A DNA stretch of 64,000 bases from positions 142,504,744 to 142,568,743 of the forward strand of contig NC_058521.1 of NCBI RefSeq assembly GCF_904849725.1, read 5' to 3'. A program made the translations under genes and the position numbers. Under the pieces are notes generated by a model, which was not told the DNA's origin, searched no databases, and saw only the letters and a program-made list of their open reading frames with translations. Positions within the stretch are counted from its first letter, which is position 1, and the number at the start of each line of letters is the position of its first letter. Source of the DNA: Hordeum vulgare subsp. vulgare (Eukaryota > Streptophyta > Magnoliopsida > Poales > Poaceae). Below, piece by piece: positions 43,198 to 53,282 of this stretch.

Positions 43198-45262
43198 TGG
43201 CTGAAAACACCAAACTTTGTGACTTCTCGAATACTAATAATAATGATTTTATTAGTACTCCGACTGCTCCCGCCACTAGTGCGGAATCATATGAAATCAA
43301 CGCTGCCTTGTTGAATCTTGTTATGAAAGAGCTATTTTCTGGCCTTCCTAGTGAAGATGCCGCATCCCATCTCAATACCTTCATTGAGCTTTGCGATATG
43401 CAAAAGAAAAAAGATGTGGATAATGATGTTGTTAAGTTGAAGCTTTTTCCGTTCTCTTTGCGAGATCGTGCGAAAACTTGGTCTTCTTCTTTGCCTAAAA
43501 ATAGTATCGATTCTTGGAATAAGTGCAAAGATGCTTACATATCCAAGTATTTTCCGCCGGCTAAGATTATCTCTCTCCTTAACGATATCATGAATTTCAA
43601 GCAACTTGATCATGAACATGTTGCACAATCTTGGGAGAGGATGAATTTAATGATTAGAAATTGTCCCGCTCATGGCTTGAGTTTGTGGATGATTATACTA
43701 ATCTTTTGAATTTTGCTTCTCGCAACATATTGGACTCCTCCTCAGGTGGAACGTTCATGGAAATCACGTTAGGAGAAGCTACAAAAATCCTAGACAATAT
43801 CATGACCAACTACTCTCAGTGGCACAATGAAAGGTCACCTGCTACCAAAAATGTACACACTATAGAAGAAATTAACTCGCTTAGTGCTAAGATGGACGAG
43901 TTGATGAATTTGGTTGCTAGTAGAAATGCTCCTTTAGATCCTAATGACATGCCACTATCTTCCTTGATTGAGAGTAGCAACGCTAGTTTGGACGTTAATT
44001 TTGTTGGTAGGAACAATTTTGGCAACAACAATGCTTTTAGAGGAAACTATGTTCCTAGGCCTTTTCCTAGTAACTCCTCTAACAATTATGGAAATTCCTA
44101 CAACAACACTTATGGAAATCATAACTAATTACCCTCTGATTTAGAGAGTAATATCAAAGAGTTCATCAACTCTCAAAAGATTTTCAATGCGTCCATAGAG
44201 GAAAAACTACTCAAAATAGACGATTTGGCTAAGAGCGTTGATAGGATGTCTTGTGATATTGATGCTTTGAAAGTTAGATGTGCTCCTCCCAAGGTCAACT
44301 TGGATGAAACTTTAAAAGCTATGCGTGTCTCCATGAATGAGAGTAAAGAAAGAACCGCCCAAATTCGCGCTAGGCATGAATGGTTTAAAAGGGTGCGTTC
44401 TAGTGATGCAAATCACGAAGATCTTAAAGTGCTTGGTGTGACTCCTCTTTAATCTTTGTTTTCGCGTGTCAAACCTATTGATGAAGGGGCTGGATATGAA
44501 TCCACTTTGGTTGAAAAACGCACCAATGATTCGGAGTCCACCTATCTTGATGATAAAGGTGTGGAGAGTGGAGTAGAAGAAATCAAAATATTGCGTAGTA
44601 ATGAAACTCCCACTTTGGATTTCAAGGAATTCAATTATGATAGTTGCTCCTTGTTTGAATCTATTTCCTTGATGCAATCCATTGCAAACTCTCCACATGC
44701 TTATAGCCAAAGCAAAGCCTTTACCGCTCATATTGTAGATGCTATGATGAAATCTCTTGAAGAGAAACTCGAATTAGAAGTCTCTATACCTAGAAAACTT
44801 CAGGATGATTGGGAACCTACTATCAAAATCGAAATAAAAAACTATGAATGCAATGCTTTGTGTGATTTGGGTGCTAGTGTATCCGCGATTCCAAAGTCTT
44901 TATGTGATATTCTTGGTTTTCATGAGATTGAAGAGTGTTCTCTTAATTTGCATCTTGCGGATTCTACTGTCAAGAAACCCATGGGAAGGATCGATGATGT
45001 TCTTATTGTTGCAAATAAGAACTATGTACCCGTGGATTTCATTGTACTTGACATAGATTGCAATCCTTCATGTCCCATTATTCTTGGTAGACCTTTCCTA
45101 AGGACTATTGGTGCTATCATCGATATGAAGGAAGGGCATATTAGATTTCAATTTCCTCTGAAGAAGGGCATGGAGCATTTTCCTAGAAAGAAAATAAGAT
45201 TGCCTTATGAATCTATGATGAGGGCTACTTATGGTTTGAGCACCAAAGATGACTATACGTGA
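43198..45262 (+). pseudogene. Athila-like gag and protease-like domain, broken
   Basis: Starts at ATG 43198 (MAENTKLCDFSN). A gag capsid region (HLNTFIELCDMQ, FPFSLRDRAKTW, KYFPPAKI) is open to a frameshift near 43677. Another frame continues (VDDYTNLLNFASRN) through an Asn-rich segment to a TAA at 44126-44128, and then in the same frame to a TAA at 44450-44452. The final part (44456-45262) holds a retropepsin-like domain with CNALCDLGASVSAIPKSL and PIILGRPFL. The active-site triad reads DLG, as in the minus-strand relative. The product would be capsid and protease for particles that need polymerase from another element. Confidence 0.87.
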
Positions 45263-45987
45263 TTCCATCACCTTATGCCTAGCTAAGGGCATTAAACAAT
45301 AACGCTTGTTGGGAGGCAACCCAACGAATCTATCCTTTTTCTTTCTGTTTTGTGTTTTTCACACTTTCATAATTCTGTTATGATTGTGTTTTTTGTGTTT
45401 CTTTTGCGTTTGTGCCAAGTAAAACCGTTCTGATTAGTCTTGGGAATGATCGTTTGGTCATGCTGGAAAAGACAGAAACTTTTTGCTCACGAAAAGAATT
45501 TTCATTTTTTTTTTCTGTAAGAGCTTTTGAGTTGATTCATTTTGCTGCCAATTTCTACGCAAATTCTTCAAAAGGTTGTAATTTGTCAGAATTTTTGAAG
45601 TACCAGAAGTATACGAAGTATACAGATTGCTACAGACTGGTCTGCTGTTAACATATTCTGTTTTTGTTGAGTTGGTTGCTTATTTTGATGAAACTATGGA
45701 TAGTATCGGGGGGTGTTAGCCATGGAAGATTGAAAATATAGTAACCCAACATCAACATAAGTAGAATTTAAGTCTACTACAGTATCTAAGGAAGTGGTGG
45801 TTTGCTTTCTTATACTAATGTTATCACGAGTTTCTGTTTAAGTTTCGTGTTGTGAAGTTTTCAAGTTTTGGGTGAAGTTCTTATGGACAAAGAGATAAAG
45901 AGTGGCAAGAGCTCAAGCTTGGGGATGCCCGAGGCACCCCAAGTTGATTCAAGGATGTCAAAAAAGCTTAAGCTTGGGAATGCCCCG
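45263..45987 (+). other. Non-coding interior of the plus-strand Athila-like element
   Basis: Follows the gag-protease stop and begins with the family-typical GCTTGTTGGGAGGCAACCCAAC (split at 45303-45324). Polypurine-like AAGCTTGGGGATGCCC lies at about 45919-45934, and a second, AAGCTTGGGAATGCCCC, is interrupted by the chromovirus insertion. The target duplicate CCCCG is 45983-45987. Confidence 0.75.
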
Positions 45988-46822
45988 TGTAGTGCCCCAA
46001 GTGTAAAGCTTTCCCTTTTTGTAACCTTCCATGTGGGTCCACCTTGACATTGTCATGAGAGCTATCTATGAGTTGTGATTTCATGTGACACCTTGTATTC
46101 CTTTCTTCTTTTGCATGCATGCACCCATGCCATACCATCCTTTCCATACCTTGTGATGCATGTGTTCTTGTTAGGTGATGAGGGGGTGTTGTGATATCAT
46201 GTGTTTTGTGATGGTAGTTCTAAGAGTAGTGGTGCTTGACATATTTCACCCCCGTCTATCTAATTGCAAAACCCTTTCTCTCTTTTATTCTCAAGTTCAA
46301 AAATTCCACCTTTATATCTCTGTTTTAAAAATGTATTTTGTTTAGGGAATATTATGGAGATGAGGGGGTAATAGTTTGGAGCCGTAGTTTTGGATTTGAG
46401 GGTGCACTTGAAACACAAAACAGATTAATCAAATGTTGTTTTGGTTTAAATAAAGTAACTCCATAAATGTTGGAAGTATTTTATTAAAATAGCTGGTTCA
46501 TTTTCAGGTCCAGGACAATTTTCCATTTGATTTTATCCCTTTTATTTTGCCCTGTACCTATTTTCTTTTCCCTGTTTCATTTGCTAAATAGAAAAGGCAG
46601 TGTGGCCTTTTCTTCTATCTGGCGCACCTAAGTGGGCTTACTCCCACTTAGCGGCCCACTTCCCCTCTCTCCCGTGCAGGAGCAGCGCAACGTTCCTCGT
46701 CTTCCTCCTTACCAGCTCGGCACCAGGGCCCCCCTGTCAGCCTCTCACCTCGCTCCTCTCTGCTTTCCACCGAAGCTCCCCGCACGCACATGGCCGTGCC
46801 GCGTTCCTCACCTCTCCTTCCC

Positions 46823-46856
46823 TCTATTTAATCCCTCCTTGGCATCCGTGCCAAGG
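46823..46856 (+). promoter_or_regulatory. LTR core promoter and hairpin at the likely RNA 5' end
   Basis: The TATA-like CTATTTAATCC is followed 5-25 bp later by the perfect 8-bp stem CCTTGGCA, loop TCCG, TGCCAAGG. The same arrangement is in the 3' LTR at 57509-57542. The GGCTAGGGTTCCTCTTCC that follows resembles plant gene 5' UTRs. Confidence 0.5.
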
Positions 46857-47489
46857 CTAGGGTTCCTCTTCCCCGCCGCCACTTCCTCCCATATCCCTCT
46901 CTTCCCTGTCGACGGCCTCACGTAAGAGGAGGGCGAGTCCGCCATGGCCGGATCGTGAGGGTGCTCGCCGCCGTTGCTGCTGCGCCACTTCTTCCTCTCC
47001 AAGGCCACGACGCGCTCACGGGAACTCGTGGGTATGCATTCCCGCAGCTAGATCGCGGCGTCCACCTCTTCTTCCCCTACTTCATCGACGTCTCCTTTCG
47101 CTCCGGCAAGCTCCTCCGACACGGCTCCTTCCTCGCCGTCCTCTGCTTCCTCTCCGGTCGGCTCGCGTCCTTCGGCTGTGGGGTGAGCAGATCATCCTTC
47201 CCCCTTCCCTGTCTTTGATCTGGCGTAGGGATCGCGTAGTTGGACGCCGAGACTCTCCCTGTCGCCGGCGCCGCAGAGCACCGTAGCTAGGCCGCTGTGG
47301 TTCGTCTCGAGCGGAAGTAGCATGGGGAATGGAACCGTGCGAGCGTAGGCATCCTCCCATCCATGAGCCGTTGCTCGATTTGATCTGTGCCGCCGGCGTG
47401 ATAGTTCCCCTATTCCGGCCGCCGTGTTCCTCCTGTGATCTCGAAGGGGGAAGGCTCAAAAGGGTTATGCCCCTTCTCTGTCAGTATCC

Positions 47490-47567
47490 TTGCCCGTAGC
47501 GTAGTGGTACCGCTTGCTGTATGCCTGTTGGAAGGCGTGGGTTCGAATCCCCCTCGGCACCCCTTTT
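47490..47567 (+). other. tRNA-like Pol III module 1 in the 5' LTR
   Basis: Box A TAGCGTAGTGG (47497-47507) and box B GGTTCGAATCC (47540-47550) match the tRNA-gene consensus and are 32 nt apart. They are followed by TTTT at 47564-47567. A D-stem (GCG/CGC) and a T-stem (4 of 5 pairs) can be drawn, but the acceptor and anticodon stems are poor, so it is not a functional tRNA gene. Confidence 0.65.
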
Positions 47568-47643
47568 ATTTTGCATTTCTTCGGCACAGCAAGCCAACAG
47601 GGATAGGTTTCCCCGTTTGAGCATCTCTCTCTGTCGAGCTATA

Positions 47644-47727
47644 GGCTGGTAGCCGGGTGGTGTTGGGCATTTGTGGTAACACGGGGGGTGTGGGATCGAA
47701 TCCCTCCCCTGCCCTTTTTATTTTTTT
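47644..47727 (+). other. tRNA-like Pol III module 2 in the 5' LTR
   Basis: Box A-like TAGCCGGGTGG (47650-47660) and box B GGATCGAATCC (47693-47703) are followed by T-runs at 47715-47719 and 47721-47727. It lies about 80 bp after module 1, in the same orientation. Confidence 0.6.
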
Positions 47728-50700
47728 GTTTCAATGCATATCTGTTTGCTATGTTTTGCTTGCAAAGTTGCTGCAAATGCTTGGACTCATGTGGGTATTT
47801 TTATTCACTCACTTCAGCATGTTGTTCCTAATGTCTGGTGCTAGCAAGAGTAGAGTGCATGAGTAGATTTAACTTGGTAGAAATCTATGTGTAGGTTGCT
47901 TGCATATGTGTGTATGAGATCTTGCTAGTATATGTTGGTGGTATAATTGCAAGGTGTCATGAGTGCATAGGAGTGGTGAGTGATGGTGGTGGTGTAGGTA
48001 TGGAGATATGTGTGTAAGTAGTGCACACCACATGTGGTACCTACTAGAAGTGTTTGAGATATGATGCTTCCATGTTACTTGCATAGTAGATTTTCCCCCT
48101 CATGTTGTTCTTGGGTTTAAGTGCTTGTGATGAGGCTTCTGGTGATGATATATGTGTGTGGTGAACAGCCCCATTGGCAACACTTCTGGACCTCCTCATG
48201 TTCATATGAGAGAGGGCATGATGTGTGAGTGTGTGTGGGTGATCTAGTGATTATCTTGATAAAAGTGGTGGTGATGTTGATGTGCATGACACAAACATGG
48301 GGTTAAAACCTCATGTCCATATTGTCTTTGTGCACATGAACATAGCTATGTGGTAGTTGATCTAGTGTGTGCACATGAGATGTTGCACTATTCAATTTGT
48401 AGGAATCTATGTAGCTTTTCCTTCCTAGTTTGTGGCCACTTGCTCCAAACAAGTGTATGCATATTTTATATGTTTTTGTGGTAGAATCTCTCAAGGAACC
48501 CATTGGTGAACTCAGTTTTAACATAGGAACATTTTCTGGAGATGACATATTTTCATTTTCTTCTATGTTTGGAGCCTGGTTCCATGAGTTGTGGTGAGCC
48601 TTTGTGATTGTTTCTTGGTTGTGCTAGTAGAGGGTGACCCCCTCTACCTCTTGTTGGTCTCATCTCATGATTAGGATTCCATATGTGCAAGTTATGCCTA
48701 CTCAAAGTAGGCATGTGGCTGAAATTCCAGATTAGTGAAAATCTGAGATTTTCAAAAAGTCTGAGAATCTGTTTATATTTTCTTCTCCTGTTGATGAGGT
48801 TGTGGTGGTCAATGTATTGTGATCTAGCCTTAGCTTTCAACTAGAAAGTTGGACCTGATATGTTTTTCTAGCTCCCTGTAAAATTGCATGTCATTTGGAG
48901 TCCTGTAACTATTGTTTTGGCTGCTGTCAAAATGCTTGAGAGCATAGACAGGAAGTGAGAATCTGGAATTTTCACTAAGTCCCTGAAAACTGATGTTTTT
49001 GGGCAAGTTTGCAGCCTTGTACCTTTCTGTGTTTAATTCCTTTTTGTGTGATACTTGCTTGTGCTTGTAGTATTCTTGACTAGCTACAGCCACATATATT
49101 ATTTGTCATGTTTGGGTGGCCGTAGGTGCTTTGCATGTAGCTCACAACGTGCTATGATGCAGTTTATGGCAGATTGAGTAGTTTTGTCATTTTGATGTTT
49201 GTGAGTGCTTAGTTGATGATGTGGTGTTCTTCTTTGCTCCACACCATCCATGATGGTTTGTTTTATGTCTTGGCAACCTGGGAATACCAGATTTGTGCCA
49301 TTTGAGTGTGTGGTGATGATTTTGCTACGTAGGGCTTCATATATTGTTTCGTTGATTCCCGTTGATCCGTAGCTCCGATGGTAATGTTCTTTATATGGTT
49401 TTGCTTCATTTTTACGAGACGCATCTGATCATGTCATTCTCACGCATGTCAAAATAGGTTAGCATGCAGTTCTGTCTAGGAACATGTATTGCTCTTTATG
49501 CTTGTGCTAGTGATAGAAAATAGTGATGCATGCTCATATTCATCTCATGCAACATGTGCTTGTTGCATCTTCAGGTGCTGTTGTTCATTGGCTGTTATGC
49601 TTATGTTGGGTAGCACCAGGATCGGAGAATGAATAGGTGGAGTCAGGAGAGAACGTGCAGGACGATCAAGAACCATTCCAAGCTGAGGATATCACACGCA
49701 AGATGATATGACCTTGATTCCATCTCTAGACTTGTTATGCTAGATTACGTTTCCTTTGTCATATGCTCGCTGCTTACCACTGAAATATTTGCCTCTCGAT
49801 ATGCCATGAACCCAAACACTGATCCCTTCCTAGCAAACTTGAATGGCTAAGTAGGCTTTGCTCAGCTACTAATGTTAGCGTTGCTAGATGAAGGTGCTTT
49901 GACTCATGTGATAAAATGAGCTTGAGATCATTATCTTAAATTCTGTTATTTAATTAATGCACCTATATACTTGGTAAATGACGGAAGGCCTAGCCTTTTG
50001 CCGGGTGCTTTGTTCCGTTATTGCCGCCATAGTTACCGGCTACTGGTGTTTGATTCCATATTGATCGCTCCTAACACGTTCAGGGTTGTTATGGGGACCC
50101 CCTCGATAAATCGGGTAGTGTTAAGGCTTGTCCGGTAGGACCCAACTTTGGTGTTAATTTGCTAATCACTTAATAATAATATGCATAGGGAATGGCCTAC
50201 CTGAGGAATTTAATCAACAACCCGGGCCAGTGCTCCTCATGAGTGTTGGCCCAAACTAGAGCACCGTGCGGGGCCATCCCGGGGCAACTTGGGAGATTTT
50301 TGTGGCCACCGTACGCTTCGCTTATCTGGCGTGTCCTGAGACTGAGATACGCGGCTGTTATCAGGGTTGTCGACACGTCGGGAGGTCCTGCTAGTCTTGC
50401 ATTACCTTAGCGATATATCTTGCATATAGGAATCCCGGTGAAGCTTTGGTTCTCCCCAGAGTTGAGGTTTTCCTCTAAGGAATCCGATGAGATCACGAGA
50501 TTCGTGATAGAGGATTACTTTGCGGCCCGTGTACGTTTGTGATGGACTAGTTGGAGCACCCCTGCAGGGTTTAATCTTTCGAAAAGCCGTGCCCGCGGTT
50601 ATGTGGCAACTTGGAATATTTTGTTAACATCCGGTATTAGATAACTTAAACATAAGCTAATAAAATTGCCAACTGTGTGCGTAACCGTGACTGTCCCCTC

Positions 50701-51323
50701 GAAGATCTCTCTTCGATCGAGAACACGGTGGGGTTATGAATGATCTAGGTAGGTGTTCAGGATCACTTAGTGATCAAGTATTCTCGACCGCTAGTATAGT
50801 CCACCTTCATAAATGTTCTACGTAAATTAGCCACCATATCAAGCTTAGGATGCTGCAACCTTAAACACTCCACCCTATCCACCCTAATAACTTGACTAGT
50901 TGTGGCACCGAGGTCATAGATTGCTGAGTCCCCGTGGCTCACAGATTCCTTCACAACACCAACAGGTTCAGGTACCCCAGAGACAGATGATCCCGACGGC
51001 ACGCAGCTGGCGTGGTAGTACAACGAGGAGTCCGACCGCCTGTACGTGAACTACCCAGAAGATTGAGGTGTGGTCCTGATGGTGGGCCAGCAGGCAGGGT
51101 AGCATAGCCTTTTCTCTTGTTTTGTAGTACATAGCGGAACTACTTTGGTTGTATGCGTGATGTACTCTGATATATTTATGAGAAGGCAATTGAACCCCTG
51201 ATTGTCTATCTTTTATTATTATGTATGTGCTGTGTTACCTGTTTGCGAGACGCTTAGATGCGCTCCTTTCCAATTCGGGGCCTCGATCCCCAGATCAGAA
51301 AGGACCGCATCTTGGTCGTTACA

Positions 51324-52183
51324 AGTTGGTAATCAGAGCCTTACGACCATAGGAGCCTTTGTGTGATCGTACTTGGCCAAGTCGAGTCTAGAAAATGTTT
51401 TAGTCTTAGTTATATCGGAGAGTAGGATTCTTTTTTTCTCCTCTTCCATGCTCTGGTGAGGTTCCCGACTTAGGAAATCTTTAATTCTACTCCTCTTCTC
51501 GCTCAATTTTTTTTAGGATCACGCGGGTATTTGTGAAATCTATATGATTTCGATGTGACAGAGTCCTGTCTTGGTGCCTCCTGTCTGCTTTGAGTTTCTT
51601 CCGGGGAGTTGAGCTCCAGGGGATTCTTGCGCACATCACCATCATTCATATTTCTGAGTATCTAAGAACGAAGGATGTTCTTAATTGCTTCAATACTGGT
51701 AGTGGCGAGATAACCCCGATGTTCCCAGTACTGGTGCAGATTGTTCAGGAGTACTGCCATACTTAGTATCGTTGTGATCACGAGGGTCTATTGTAGATGA
51801 AGGTCCGAGATGCTGGTTGTGTGTTGACGGATGTGATACAGGTGATGGGTTAGTTTAGGAGTTGTGTGATATACTCCTTGTATCCGTGTACCAGATTGCA
51901 TGACCAGTTATTTCGGGAATTCATAGGTGGGATTTCAAGTAGTATCTTATAGGACTATCTTCCTACAGATGCATGATTGAGGTTGGGAAGATCTCAATCA
52001 TATGTTTGTTCCGAGCAGTTCTAGCTCATACTTGTTTGCAGTGGTCTTAATGGGAATTTTGTCGTCCGTCACTTTGAGGAAGCATTCTTACTATTTTGTT
52101 CGAGTGCAATTGCTTATTCCTGTCTTTTGATTCAACAATATCTTTATGTTATGCTGTGGGCTAATTTGTTGTCTGTCTTCAGG
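51324..52183 (+). other. Leader of the chromovirus between PBS and gag
   Basis: The PBS TTGGTAATCAGAGC (about 51326-51339) resembles the initiator-Met site with one extra base. The leader of about 860 bp has no long sense ORF. It ends in a pyrimidine-rich TTTGTTGTCTGTCTTCAG two bases before the gag ATG at 52184, which looks like a splice acceptor. Confidence 0.7.
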
Positions 52184-53282
52184 ATGGCTCCACCGACTCA
52201 TCAGAACCCAGGGCGTGAGGATATGTCGCCTCCACCTCCTCCAGAGAACCCTCCGCCGCCGCCGCTGCCTCCTCCTCCTGCAGAGGCTTGGCAAGCGGTG
52301 ATGGCTGCTACTAATGCAAACACCCAGATGCTGCTACAGTTGCTGCAAGAGAGAGCCAATCAGCAGCAAGGCAATTTTCCAGCATGGGGGCAATCAGTTT
52401 GCGAGTCTGAGTCAGTTCCTGTCGAACCAGCCAAAGACGTTCACTTCATGCGACCAGCCATTTGATGCAGAAGATTGGATCCGTGATATGAACAAACATT
52501 TCGAGTGTAGCAATGTGCGTCTGGAGGATTATGTCAAGTTTGCAACGTTCCAGTTGAAGGGGCATGCTTCTATATGGTGGAAGCAGCTGAAGGACTCCAG
52601 AGGCGCCAGGATGATTTCTTGGGATGAGTTCTGTCGTGACTTCAGGTCCCACTACATCCCTTCCAGCTTTGTGGAGGAGATGCGTGAGAAGTTCAGGCGT
52701 TTGAAGCAGGGTGGCAATTCCGTGTACAAGTACAACGTTGAGTTCCACGAGTTGGCCCGTTACGCGCAACAGGATATCCCGGATCAGAATAGCAAGATTT
52801 ATCAGTTCAGGGGTGGCTTGAAAGAAGATTTGCAGTTAGCTCTTGCCTTGCACGATCCCGAGGAGTTCGACAAGTTCTACAACCTAGCTCTCAGAGCAGA
52901 GGCAGCCTTGCTCAGGGTGGAGAATTCTAAGAAGCACTTCAGAGATTCCAGCTCTTCCTTGACTCAGGTGGTTCAGAAGCAACAGAAGTTTTGGGTTTCT
53001 CCTCCTCCTCCTCGACACTCGCAGTAGCTCAAGCACTCTGGTGGTCGTGATTCTTCCCACCCACCCAATCCTGTCTTCCAGCAGAGATACCAGCATGAGA
53101 AGCAAAGGCCTCCTCAGACTCAGTACCGACAGCCAGCAGATGTCACTTGTCACAAGTGTGGGCAGAAGGGTCACTATGCCAACAAGTGTACTTCTCAGCT
53201 CCGACTGCCGCCTCCTCCTCCAGGCAAACCTCCAAGCAACGCTCTTGTCAAGTTCAACCCCAAATCAGCTCGAGTCAACACG
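52184..53282 (+). pseudogene. Chromovirus gag, with frameshift and stop
   Basis: ATG at 52184 (MAPPTHQNPGRED) opens a Pro-rich N-terminus. A five-G run at 52386-52390 shifts the frame. The continuing frame (CDQPFDAEDWIRDM, FATFQLKGHASIWW, EFHELARYAQQD) is a Retrotrans_gag domain of gypsy type, interrupted by TAG at 53025-53027. Beyond it, in the same frame, is the CCHC knuckle [14 protein letters not shown] near 53151-53192. It would form the particle and package RNA. Apart from the single frameshift and stop it is well preserved. Confidence 0.9.

Larger units (their letters stand above)
45988..51323 (+). repeat. 5' LTR of the chromovirus (5,336 bp)
   Basis: Unusually long LTR. A TATA-like box (CTATTTAATCC) at 46823-46833 is followed by a perfect hairpin (46837-46856) and a GC-rich gene-like leader (46860-47420). 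Two tRNA-like box A/box B modules (47490-47567 and 47644-47727) come next, then a long TG-rich stretch and the conserved tail near 50950-51065. There is no long open frame in the sense strand. Confidence 0.95.

Noticed and set aside
43081..43314. Plus-strand frames in the TTTTCATTTGCC repeat before gag
   Set aside because: A short tandem pyrimidine-rich repeat (CCGTTTTCATTTGCCTTTTG) gives a spurious Phe/Leu/Pro frame; the gag frame starts at the later ATG at 43198.
46600..47459. Gene-like GC-rich open frames (86-125 codons) in the chromovirus LTR
   Set aside because: They are repeated in the 3' LTR (57286-58145) with frame-breaking differences. They are LTR promoter/leader sequence, not a separate host gene, although capture of a gene promoter in the past cannot be excluded.
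47490..47567. Functional tRNA gene
   Set aside because: Box A and B are perfect, but the acceptor and anticodon stems do not pair properly and no clear anticodon loop forms, so only a tRNA-like module is claimed.
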